Of a stretch of DNA of 64,000 bases, positions 33,207-44,435 are shown one piece after another; position 1 is the stretch's first letter, and every line of letters begins with the position of its first letter. The stretch is from Magnaporthiopsis rhizophila (taxonomy: Eukaryota; Ascomycota; Sordariomycetes; Magnaporthales; Magnaporthaceae), in the NCBI GenBank assembly GCA_003049465.1, contig PYSS01000129.1:1-64000 (forward strand), in the 5' to 3' direction. The position numbers and the translations under genes are program-made. The notes below the pieces were generated by a model, which was not told the origin of the DNA, did no database searches, and saw nothing but the letters and a program-made list of their open reading frames with translations.

Positions 33207-34900
33207 GCGGCGGCCCGGCCGCTTAGGAAGGGAGGTACAGGCAGCTGCCGAGGACGAGGCACCCACCCGGGCGGGCGGGCGTCGGCGTGGACCGGGGTCT
33301 CCTCGGGATAGACCGAGTTTTTATCTGCTACGGTGATTGTGGCGGCGGCCGCGGCAAGTTGACGAGATGACGAACCTGTTTGTTGTTGTTGCCAACTTTC
33401 ATCGCCCTTTTCTTGTTGCTCTCGGCTTTGCTTTGCTTTGGGTGTGTGTGCATGTGTGTGTCTGCGTGTGTGTGTCTGCGTGTGTGTGCCGTGCTGTCTT
33501 GTCCCCCTCGGCTCCAGTTGCCCAATAGTCATTCTATTGATCCCATGGATGCGTGCTTGGTGGCCAGCGGTACTCGCTCGCTCGCCTCACCCCCTCCCCT
33601 GCCCCGTATATCTCATCCCTGCATTGGGCTCAGTGGCATGTACGGGTTTTCGGCCGCCTGACCATGCCGACGCCCACGCCCACGCACCAAGCACTTTGCA
33701 CTATTTTGTGCTCATCTACAGTACCTTCGTTGCGTTCCCCGTCATGCCATTTTTGCTTTCCCATGTTTTTCTGGGCGGTGGGTTGTGCTATCCTCGCCGT
33801 CTGATCGAGTAAGCAATTCCCGAGAGCTCTACCTGGATCCATCCTCTATCAAAGACAGTTAGTTGGTCACACGGATGGGACGAGGTGTCCAGTCCGCCCT
33901 GACTTTCTTCTTGCTTGGTAATGAAGTTGACGACGACGACGACGACGGCAACGGCAGTGCCCAGCCGCCGGGATGGGGTGTGGGTGCTACTACCGTGACC
34001 ATGACCACCACCACCACCACAAAGACAACCCACAGACGGGGATGGTCGGAGCTCCTCCCGTACCCTCGCCAAAAAAATATGGGGGCCACTTCTCTCTCAT
34101 GCCGGGATATTGGTTGGGGGAGCAGGGAAGGAGAGAAGGGAGGGGTGGGTGTTGTTTGCTTTTTTACTGGATGTTTCTCGCTCACCCTTGTCAACTCAAG
34201 CTAGCTAGCGTCATGTATGCGCGGCAGGCGGCCAGCTCTCCTTACGGAAGCGTGTGTAAGCAAGATTGGGAAGATTGGCGGGAGGAGGATGGGGCGAGTA
34301 CGAGCCCGTCTGTGCCGAATGAGAAGGCGCGTAATCGAGACTGTATGTCTCATCGGACCACCGGAGGCAGCTGGCACTGGGCAGAGAGAAAAAAAAAGGC
34401 AAAGCACGGCACTCGGGAGATACGGGAAGGGATGGGCAGAGTGAGTGGGTAAGTGGCGGCGGTGGGTTTCGGGATGTCTTGCCGTATCCGTTTTCTTGAA
34501 GCAAGGATTCCGTTTGACTGCCCGGGCTTTGTGCGCTTCTCCTTCTAGTGCCTCTTCCATGGGGCTCGCTTAAGAGTCATTACTTTACATGCCGTCAATG
34601 CTTGTATGTACCTTACCATGGTGAAGCACCTAGCTTTTGCGGTAGGTGGTCATCATACTACAGTCATGCTAGAGTAAGCCATGTATGGCAAGGTAGCCAT
34701 GTATGGTAGCGGCGGCAGATAGAGGCAGAGGAGTGTTGGCTTTGATCCTCACGCAGACGGCATGCACAAGGTTGATGGAGGGCTGGGCTCACGCCTCACC
34801 CTTGGCGGAGTGATCTGCCTTGCCTACTACGTTACGAAGGGGACCACCGACCTGCCTACACGAGCGAGAGGGCTCGTGGGGGAAGAGACGCAGTACATAG

Positions 34901-34920
34901 GTACCTACCTACCTACTTAC
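34901..34920 (+). repeat. TACC tandem array
   Basis: GTACCTACCTACCTACTTAC; one of many copies of a tetranucleotide motif dispersed in the non-coding DNA of the window. Confidence 0.9.
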
Positions 34921-35803
34921 AGAAAGACGAAAAAAAAGGGCAACATTGGCAAGGCGCGCGCGTGCGCAGTCTCTCGACGTATGTATTGGTGCGGCTGTGG
35001 CTCGGCACTGGAGGGTGGTGTTGTAATGTACAAAAAAACGAATGGAGATTTAATCAGCAGGGATATTTATAGCATAGCACGGGAGGGAGGGACTTGGCTT
35101 GTACCACGTGCGAACCCTGTATGTACCCTATATGATTTGCGAACAAAGCCGAACACACCAAAGGAGGAATGAACGAGTTCGCCTTGGCTCGCTTGTTGCA
35201 TCTTGCATTCCATCCATCGTGAATTTGGGTTCGGCGTTTGTATGCGAACTATTGTGGCCGGCCCTTTTTTTTTTTTCCTTTCTGGTTGCTCGTTCTCCAT
35301 AGTTTCTCAACCAATGCCCGAAAAGGGGAGATACGGAGGGGAAAAGCATGTCATGATGGGATTGAGGACATGGGAGAGTCGGGCCATGGACTAACTAACG
35401 CACACCGCAAGACACGTCGCGGGAGTGGCAGCTCCGAAGGCGCGGTGATTTCGGGCCGGGGATGCCCTGGCCACCTGGACCGAGTCTCAAAGAGTATGAC
35501 GTTTTGCTTCAGCCCTCGGCTTCACCTGCCTCAGCCGTAGAAGGAACTTCGTACAATGTGATGCGGTTCGCGATATCCCGAGAAGCCGTCCGCGTCCCTC
35601 ACGAGCGCCACCAAGGGCGGGCCGGTTAGGGTGTGGTAGCCAACAACCTGGCTCCTCAGGTTTAACGAGAACGCAAGAAGGCGAGGGAAACACAACCCGC
35701 GACGGAAAACCTTGCTATTTCTGCTTCGTCCTGTGGTGTTTGGCCACCCGCGAACGGTTCGCGGCGGGAAGGATGACGAGACACAGAGCGGCTAGCCTGC
35801 CTA

Positions 35804-35845
35804 CAGCACAGCACACAGCACAGCACACAGCACAGCACGGCACAG
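35804..35845 (+). repeat. CAGCACA-type imperfect tandem repeat
   Basis: About 42 bases built from alternating CAGCA and CACA units. Confidence 0.85.
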
Positions 35846-38800
35846 GGAGCAGGGCAGTGGATGAGGGTCCCGTTGTGGGTTGACATGCGCTGGCGGCGTC
35901 TTTGTGGTACGACGGGGACCTGGGGATGGCGAAGCATTCCCCTCCGACTGGCTCGTTTCCGTGCCTCATGTGCGTCCGGGTCCCTCCGCAATATGCACCC
36001 CTCGCCCGTTTGTGTTCCCAACAGTGTCCGAGGTCGCCAATGGTAGCATTGCACAGGGCAAAAAATTAACATTTACACGGCAGCAAACCCGTTCCCGGGG
36101 GATAAAGAGTCTGCATATGGCGCCCGAGTTCAGGGGGTACGGCGGCGCGACTCGAGGCGGACGGGGCAAGGGCAGGCAGAGGGGGGTGAGGTGATAATGG
36201 TCTACATCATAATCTTCCGTAGAGAGAGGGGAGGATGGTGACCTGGGGGCGGGTTCTCGGTCCAATCCACGTCGTCCTAATCTCCTTGGACCAGTTGAGC
36301 GTACGAAGCAATGCTCGTTATCCGTTGGGGTGGTGGGTCAAGCAAACTGAGTGTGGTACCCCAGGCAGCAATTTCCTTTTTGTGTTTCTCTTTTTCCTCT
36401 TTTTGTCTTCTTTTCTTGTTTCTTCTTATCCCGTCTGTCCTGTGCTTACTCGCTCTCCTTCATGCTTCGTTGATATCACACGCACCACCCGCACCTGGTG
36501 GGTAGCCACGTACCCGAGATTTAGGACTGCTTCCAAGGTTTCATGGCGCTGGCTGACGGCACCCACCAGGGCGGGAAGACGTCTTAGGCTCTAATTATAC
36601 CTATTGTGCGTGTGTGAGTGTGTGTCGTCGACGAGGCGTCCGAGGAGGCGGTAGCGAAAAGGCTGGCAGGCCCAGTCTCTGTGCGCAGTTGCGGTGTGGT
36701 GTGGTGTGGATGTGGATAGGTAGCCACAGCCGTCCGTCGATCGAAAATCTGGCTATGTTGAGGCGGTCGACTGCAACCATAACCCCTGTCCAATATCTGT
36801 TTTGTTGACTATGATAACGTCCCCTTCGCAGGGGTCTACGACTACCATGCAGTCAGGTCGCAGCGTTCCAATATGATCTCTCTCTTATAGGCTTCTGTGG
36901 GCTTGCCGGGCGGCCATGACATGTCGGACCGTTTCCCTGGCTCCAGGGCCGAGATGGGAGGCCCCACTTGGAAGACTCGTCGCGGGAGAGGACGGTAGTG
37001 TTCGGTGATCGATTCGAGACGGTGAAATCATGAAAGTCCGTCAGGAGTTTTTAGGACGTTTTTAGGCCCAAGACCCGCAGACGGAAAGCGCAAGACGCAA
37101 GGGGCACGCAAGGGGGAGGGCGCACAGGCGGAGGCGGATGTCCTCGGCCTCAGCCAAGGGCCAAAAACCGGGTCGGCCTTCCGCTCTTGTGGCCACGGGA
37201 GGAGGGCTCTAGAATCAAGCCGGAGAGCGCTGGGCACAAAGTTTATGCTGGCAGCCGAGAAACGGTGGTCTGTGTGTGACTTGGTGTGGTGCAGGGCAAG
37301 ATACGGTGCCGCACCCCGTACGTCTCTTGCTCGAGGGATCGGCAGCTTACATGGCCATATAGGCAGGCGGGTATGCGGGCCTTGGCGGCTTTCCCCCACT
37401 GCCTGTCCTCGCCCTGCCGGCTTCACTGTCACATAACCTGCGCTGGCCTCATGTAGGTAGCCGCCCGTGGGCAAACGAGGCTGCAGAGAGGGGTACAAGG
37501 AGAAATAGGGCAGTGGTCCAGCGCTTGTTGCTTCTTTGCCGATATTTTGATAGGCTGTGGGCGCTTGTTGCTCGGACGGGAACAATACAAAGGGATAAGG
37601 AATCCGACAGATTAGCGAGAAGTGCCCAAATTGGCATACCAAGAAGGATGTGATGGCTGTCTCATGTTTATGCACAAGGCCAGCCGTCTCTTGGTTGGCC
37701 CGACAAGAACTGCCAGGCTCTTTTGTGCTGTGCTATGCTGTGCTGTATTTTTGGGTGCCAGAGTCTGTTCGCATATTCCTCATCGACTATACCGGTCTCA
37801 TCTCTGACCGCCACATGGTGCGTACTCGGCATGCATAGGAGGTACGAAGCGGCGCCATAATCAAGGCGCCTTGTTTTTAGCAAGACAAGAAGGAAAAAAA
37901 AGGGGCAGACGCAGGAAAAAGAGACGACGCCGCGAACAAAAAAAAAAAAAAAAGACCGCATCGTGCCCTGTGATGTCCACACAGCAGCCCATACTTGACA
38001 GACCCCCCGTCTTGGGATCGACAAGGTCGTCATTGGCTCGGACCACTTTGTTCTGATGTGATGGTCCGTCCGGGAACCTCCGTACATGGCCATGTGGCCT
38101 AGGCTTTTCTTCCCTTTCTTTGCTCTCTTCTCTCGCCCTGGTGGTGTAGCAAGACTGGTCATGAGGGCCTTAGGAAGTGGTGGTAAGGGCAAGGGAAGTG
38201 ATGCTCTCTAACGCTAGCGGAGACAGCTCGCGCGACACGAGATCGAGGGCTCCTGAAGGAATGCTACAGCGCAATACGACCTCAACGGCCAAAGGTCAAG
38301 GGCGAACAGGGGCAGCCCGGGCCAGCGTGTTATTAGCCCCATCGGGAAGGGCCAGACAGCAGCGGCCGGGAGACAGGTTGTTGACCTGCAACGTCAATAA
38401 GAGACTAAAATAGCCTGACAGGCCGCGGCCCGCTGGGGCACGTCCGTCTTTTTTGTTGTGGCTGCAAGGGTTAGGTGCCACATAGTAGGGCTGCCAGCTG
38501 CCAGCCGGTCTCCCAACACAGGCAACCTGGTCGCCGATCCTGGCACCACCCAGAAATTGCTCGCCTTTTCTTTGATGAAGGGCCGCCGTCCGTCATTTCT
38601 GCGGCCAGCAGCCTGACCCTGCCCCCGGCGACTTCTCAAACATGATATACCTTGGCCCATGGCTATAGCACCACTTAAGCGAACCCGCACGCGTCCGCGG
38701 TGCCTGGCAGCTGGGGCACGCATGGCCTTGCTATAGTAGACGCACTAATGCATACCAACGACCCGGATTGTTTGCCATTACTTTTTTTCCCCTTCTTTTC

Positions 38801-39611
38801 TCTTTCTTTTTCCTCTCTCGCAAGATTGGCGCAAGATTGGATTTGGTGGTTCAAGTGGCTCCCGCCCTCAGTGGCTCCTGCCCAAAAGTACCGACCGGGC
38901 TGAGAGCCAGCAGTCTCAGCAGCCCAGTCTCCACATTGGAAGGCGCGCCGCCCGGGCAGTCACGATGCAGGAGTGACCGCACGTCCAGCCAAGCAGGAGC
39001 TCTGGTAGTGCCTGCGGTCTCTTGCCTTTTCCAGAATCATCAAAGCCTTCCATCCCGCATCCCCGATGGAACAGCAAATATTGGGAGACGGCAAGCCTTG
39101 ACCACCCACACCCACCTAGATATCACATACCACCCACCCTGTCGTTTTGTCTGTGTGCCTCCTCTGTTGGTGCATTCTGCTACCGTTCGCGTGTCGTTTT
39201 TCCGTCTCAACGACACCCTCCCTGATTATTTCGTAATTTGATGGATTTATTTTTATGTATTTTTTATTTCCTGCCTGCCGCGACCTCGAGCCTCGAAATT
39301 CGCCGCCATGTCGCTTCGCATCCCCCGCCTTCTCCACACGTTTTGACAGGCGCCTTGCGTCTGAAAAATCAATGCCGCCCTCGCAGGCGGGTGCCCTGGT
39401 GCTGAGATGATCGATCCTCAGCATATCCACATCGTGGGTCTGTATCTCGCGTCCTCTCGCTGCCTCCCCATCCATCACACTATCAGGGCTCCCTGCTTCC
39501 AACCGGGTACCTTACATGGATGGTCTTCGAGAAGCATGCTGCCTGGTACCTGTCTGTTTGAGAATCTGCCTGGGCTGCCTTTCAGTGGGCTTCAGCGAGC
39601 TTCTTCATTGC

Positions 39612-39627
39612 TTTTTTTTTTTTTTTT
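39612..39627 (+). repeat. T16 homopolymer
   Basis: Uninterrupted T run about 170 bases before the assembly gap. Confidence 0.95.
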
Positions 39628-39780
39628 CTCCGCGATGTGCTGCATGTCGACGTGACAGACAGGGTCTCGGTCGGGTCGGGACAACTTCTCCATGGAGCGC
39701 TATCCCCGAAGGAGCTGGCGCCCAGGGCCGGCCGAGTCGGATCGAGTCGCGTCGGGTAGCATCGAGCTGCAAAGTGCAGT

Positions 39781-39783
<3 letters not shown>

Positions 39784-39811
<28 letters not shown>

Positions 39812-39931
39812 CCNNNNNNNNNNNNNNNNNNNNNNNNNNNNNNNNNNNNNNNNNNNNNNNNNNNNNNNNNNNNNNNNNNNNNNNNNNNNNNNNNNNNNNN
39901 NNNCTTTTTTTTTTTTTTTTTTTTTTTTTTT
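39784..39931 (+). other. Assembly gap (90 N) flanked on both sides by T tracts
   Basis: T28 then CC, N at 39814-39903, then C and T27. The gap sits inside or between homopolymers, so its true length and content are unknown. Confidence 0.98.
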
Positions 39932-42900
39932 GTCCCTCCTCTGAAAACGTGCCCGGACCAGCTTCCACGCCATGTGTCGTGTCGGTCGAGTTCCGCCATT
40001 CTCCACACTACAGCAGGACCCCTGGCCAAATTGTCGCCTGGACCAGCAGCTAGTCTGGCTTAGAGGCTTCGCATGTCCAGTGCATTATGCACATGGCAGT
40101 CGGCGCCAGTCCAGATGCGGGAATCCTCACGACAGCACGGCACTTGCTCCCATGGATTCCCTTGCAGGCCTGCTGGAAGCTGACCGCCTGAAGGCGCAGA
40201 GAGCTTCTACTGTAGCTTCTAGCGGCGAGCTTTGGCATTGATCGCGCAAAAAAGCCCAGCCACACTCCGCCTGGCCCGGCTTCCCACCCACGCTACCACT
40301 CCTGTTGCGTGCCCAACCGCCAGCCGTCGTCCCACATACCATTGCTTGCCAACCGATCTGGGGGGCCTGGACTTTCTACCGGCGCGACGGGCCCGGAACG
40401 TACGGGGATCAGAGCCAGGGCGCGGCGCAACACCTTCCCAACGTCTCACACCGAGCAGTGGACACGCGATGGCCATGCTCATTACGAAACCTCACATCCG
40501 AAGTGAGCTGGAATCGCGCCGGGCTCCAGCGGGAGAGAGAGCCTGGCGTCTCCTTCGCGCCCCCGGGCAGACAGTGGGGCCATATCTGACAGTTGCACGT
40601 CCATGCCACGTTTTTTATGACCAGCCAAGTCTGTACGCATCTTGCCCCGTGCTCCATAGTCCATACCCAGATACGGAACAGACCCTGAGTTGTGACCTTT
40701 CTCCATCCAGCTGCCGTGACCGACGTGGGAAATAGCGAGGCTTCATGGCCTGCCCAAACACACGCCTTTCCCAGTCAGCCGGGCCGATCCCAGCGGAACA
40801 GGGGCGGCCATGCGGGACGTCAATAAGATGCCCCGTCCCCGACTCGAATATTCTCACAGATTGCAGTTACTTATTTGGGCAATCCATGTGGCCGTGCTCA
40901 CGAGCATTTTCGAATAGGGCCATCTTGAACACTGATTTGTTGCCTGTTCCTGTCTGCAGCAAATCAGCCGATAGGGCTCTCGACCCCGGAACCCTGTCGG
41001 GTCCTATCGGCGACCTGACTTTGTCTGAAACGAGCTGCACCAAAAGGCAGGCACGGCCACGATCTCACTGTTCGTGCTGCGAGACGGGCCTGTAGCCCGG
41101 TAATGTGCTTGTGCCACCTGCATGCACTGCAAGCCTTCCCTCGCATCCCGCACCTCGAGGAAGGCCTCAGGTACTCTGCACACCCAACTTTAAACGAGAG
41201 GCTGCAGCATACATTAGAAGACACCCCCGAGAGACGACACATCGTGCCATCGGGCGGGTGATCCGCCTGTTATGTTGCTCAAAATAGCTACTGAGGTTGG
41301 ACGGTAGGAAAACTGTCCCAGGAACGAGGCGGCTTTGGCTGGCCCGTTCGCATAGTTTGTATTCGGATCCTTCACTACCAGCCCGCGCAGAACCTGGAAT
41401 GTGAGTGCCCTAGCTGCCGGTACCCACCCACTCGAATGTCTCATCACGCATTCTGGCATTCACGCCGGGATCGAGGTTTGTACGACGAGACCAGGGGGGC
41501 ATAACGGCTGAGAAGCTGACCAAGCGCGCACCACCAACAATAATTACGACTTCTCTGGTGGCTTAGGGATAGGTGGGTGGGCGAGAGAGCAAGCGAGAGA
41601 AAAACAAGAAAACAGAAACGATACCATACGGGTGTGCTGCTTTTCGGAGGCCGCCGTTATCGGCCAATGCCAGTCGCTGCTCCGCCCATACCCCGTTCGT
41701 ATCCCAGCAGGGAGATGCCCGGTCATGGCTGCCATGCCCGCCGTGCCCGTCTGTCACCGAACAAGACCTGACAAGTTCACGTTCTGGGGACAGTTCCGGG
41801 GTGGGCTACATTTGGTGCCGGCGCTTCTGTTGCTGCAGGCTTGCTGGCCTGAAGTTAAAGGCCACGCAGTCAAGGGCCAGGGGGGTAAGTGTCAGAGCCA
41901 CTCACGTCAAGCTTGCAGCACTTGGCGGCCAGCTGGTGCCCGTTGTTTCCCTTTCCATAACGTTTGGCAGCTGCACTGCACCGTGCCTTCATTTTGAGGG
42001 CATAAAACTTGCCCGGGATGCACGGATATCCCTCCCATATACCCGATCGAGCCCACACAACAAAACGACAATGAACATCGTCGCCCTACCTACTTGTCTC
42101 CCAAAACGGGAGATCTCCGCAAGATGATCTTCCCGCCGAGCAAACAGACAGCCTCGCAGCATTGCTCAGGTTTCTTGTACAGGCGGCCCAATCAGCTCTC
42201 TCTGGTCGGCTGGCAACAAATGCAGGCAGAATTTGGTCAGGGTCGACTGGTTCCACCCCCTTCCTGAACAAGCCTAGACCCGGGCCAGGTGTGGGCGCGA
42301 CGGGCGAGGGGAAGAGCCGGGGGCAGCTCACGCCCCGACCACGGGCAGCGACCGAATCAAGCCTGCTCTCGTTTTCTAACCCCCGCCCACATCTTTCAGA
42401 CCGGATGAGTATGCGTCTCCATGCGTCGACCCATCCATCTCATCCCATCATTCCCTTTCCTCCCACGACCTGCCTGCCGAGACGCCATGGCTGGGCCGTC
42501 ATCCCCGAAATACCGATCCATAACGAGGATGGGACGAATCCAGTTTGCTTGGATTTCGTCGGAGTCGTTTTTTTTTTCTTTTTTTTTTCTTGACGGGTTA
42601 TCAACAGTCAAGTGTTGGATACCTCTCTCCTTGGTATAGCCCAAGTGGGAGTCATGCTTATCCTGAGAAAACCCCGCCAAAGCATCGAGTGACCGCGCCA
42701 TCCAGAAAGCTCAGGATGAAAAGAAAAGGAAGGGAAAGAGGGAGAAAAAAGAAAGGAAAAACACATGGCAAACACTTTCCACGCTAGGACGGCGGCCCGC
42801 AAACATAGCCATCCTTCTGATATTCTTTTTATAATGCCCAGCCTCATCCCTTGTCCCAATACTGCAAAGGGAAGAACCCCGGAGCGAAGCAGTGCAGATG

Positions 42901-43690
42901 CGAGAACGGTTCGAACGATTCGAAGCGTTCATGACAGACGCCAAGGTGTGTCCTGTTGGGTCGACCGCCGCCCTGGATTCGCGATTTACCCTCCCGCCTG
43001 CCCATCGGGCCAACCGTAAAATTCACTATGCTGGTTGACACCCCCGCACTCTCGTGTTTTGCTTTGAGCCGGCCTCGAGTCGGTCCACAAATGCAGCACA
43101 GATTCACGGATCACTTATAAACCATATTGCTTTCCCATCCATGCCGTCTCTTGGCAGCTAGAGTCCGGGGGGCCACATGCCGCAGGGCAAGCCGCTCATC
43201 TTTTGATTTTGTATCTTATTCTGACACAGACGCGGATGATGTGCGGCAGGCATCCTGTGTCGGTGTCATTTCATTGACATTTCTCACATCGCTGCTGCTG
43301 TCTTTCAACTCCCGTTGTGACCTCGCCTCGCTGTCCCCACCCTACATGCTGCCCTGCAATCCCCGCCCAGCTCTTCTAGACAACCCCGGTTGAGGACTCG
43401 AGGTCTTTAATGTGAGGCTATGTATGTGCGTGTGCCGATACATGACTCCCATCTTGGCGCCACTTCTTGTCGCTGGCACCCCTGCCGGGGCCTGTTGCAA
43501 ATCATTCCCAGGTGTTGATAGCCGAGTGCGCCGCCGACCCTCCCTGACCCTGGCGGGCCTGGGTCCAAGGATGTCCCAAGAGGAAGCTCGGTGCCACTCC
43601 AGATGCGACTCCAGGTGACCCGGCCTCACCACCCCTTTTACCTCTACCCCCCGACATTTCTCAAGCCACCTCCACACTTGAGGAAGTGGG

Positions 43691-43731
43691 TACCTACCTA
43701 GTAGGTACCTGCCTACCTACCTGCTTGCCTA
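43691..43731 (+). repeat. TACCTACC cluster with inverted part
   Basis: TACCTACCTAGTAGGTACCT includes an imperfect palindrome and is followed by further CCTACC units. It lies about 700 bases before the Zn2Cys6 start codon. Confidence 0.85.
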
Positions 43732-44435
43732 CGGGTCCGCCTACGGGCCCAGTCGAATCCCGGGACGCTGTCGCCGCCCATGCTCCCAGTGGCCGAGTGA
43801 CTTGTGGGATGGATGGAGCTTGCTGGATACATGCATGCGCTCCGCCGTGCATGCCCACTGCGTGCTACTTACACCTACTGACCGGCCCTTGAAATACATA
43901 ACTTTTCACAGGCCTCTCTCCGGGGAGCTATTGCGTGCACCCTGGCCTACCTAGTCGAGCTACCGCGGTCATCGCCGCCGAATCTTGGGTGCTCTTTCTC
44001 TTTTATTTCCTCCTCCCGCAACATCCATCGGCCACGACGATCCCATCTTCTTCCAGCTGAAATCCTTCCTCTTTTCCACCCGTTTGGGCAACGAATACGA
44101 CCACCCGGCCTGTGTGAGAAAGCTCTCCCGCTGAGCCACCCTCTCCCGCCACGCCACCCACCTCGACGACTCCCAGGCCGGCTCCCTGCCGTGGTCTAGC
44201 TCGTCGAAATCTCGAGTAGCTTGCTAGTGGTTAGAATATCCCACTGGACCAGCTTCCCACCATCATGAACCTACGATAACGAGCAACGACGTCTAATTCC
44301 TTTTTTTTTCTCTGTTCTTTTTTTCTTCTTATTATCTCCTAAACCGTTCACACGTATACTCAACATCATCGTTCGGTACTCTCGCTTGATTCTTGGCCCC
44401 CGACACTCGTTTTTGTCTGCCCACGACGCCCACCC

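Larger units (their letters stand above)
31339..44435. other. 13.1 kb gene-free region
   Basis: I could not support any gene here. All ORFs are short, lack domains, and many start at non-ATG codons or run through homopolymers. It is not visibly AT-rich, so it does not look like RIP-degraded transposon sequence. It holds long T tracts, an A16 tract (37938-37953), a GACC repeat, a CAGCACA repeat, TACCTACC motifs and a 90-N gap. It is the upstream region of the Zn2Cys6 gene; non-coding transcripts or enhancer-like elements are possible but not shown. Confidence 0.6.

Noticed and set aside
33380..33661. ORF resembling a signal peptide plus Cys-rich protein
   Set aside because: Begins at a non-ATG codon and its Cys/Val run comes from a GT-rich microsatellite.
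39516..40063. Plus- and minus-strand ORFs running through Phe/Lys runs and X
   Set aside because: Artefact of poly-T tracts and the N gap.
44221..44270. tRNA-like string TAGTGGTTAGAATATC
   Set aside because: Resembles an A box but no matching B box, anticodon arm or acceptor stem follows.
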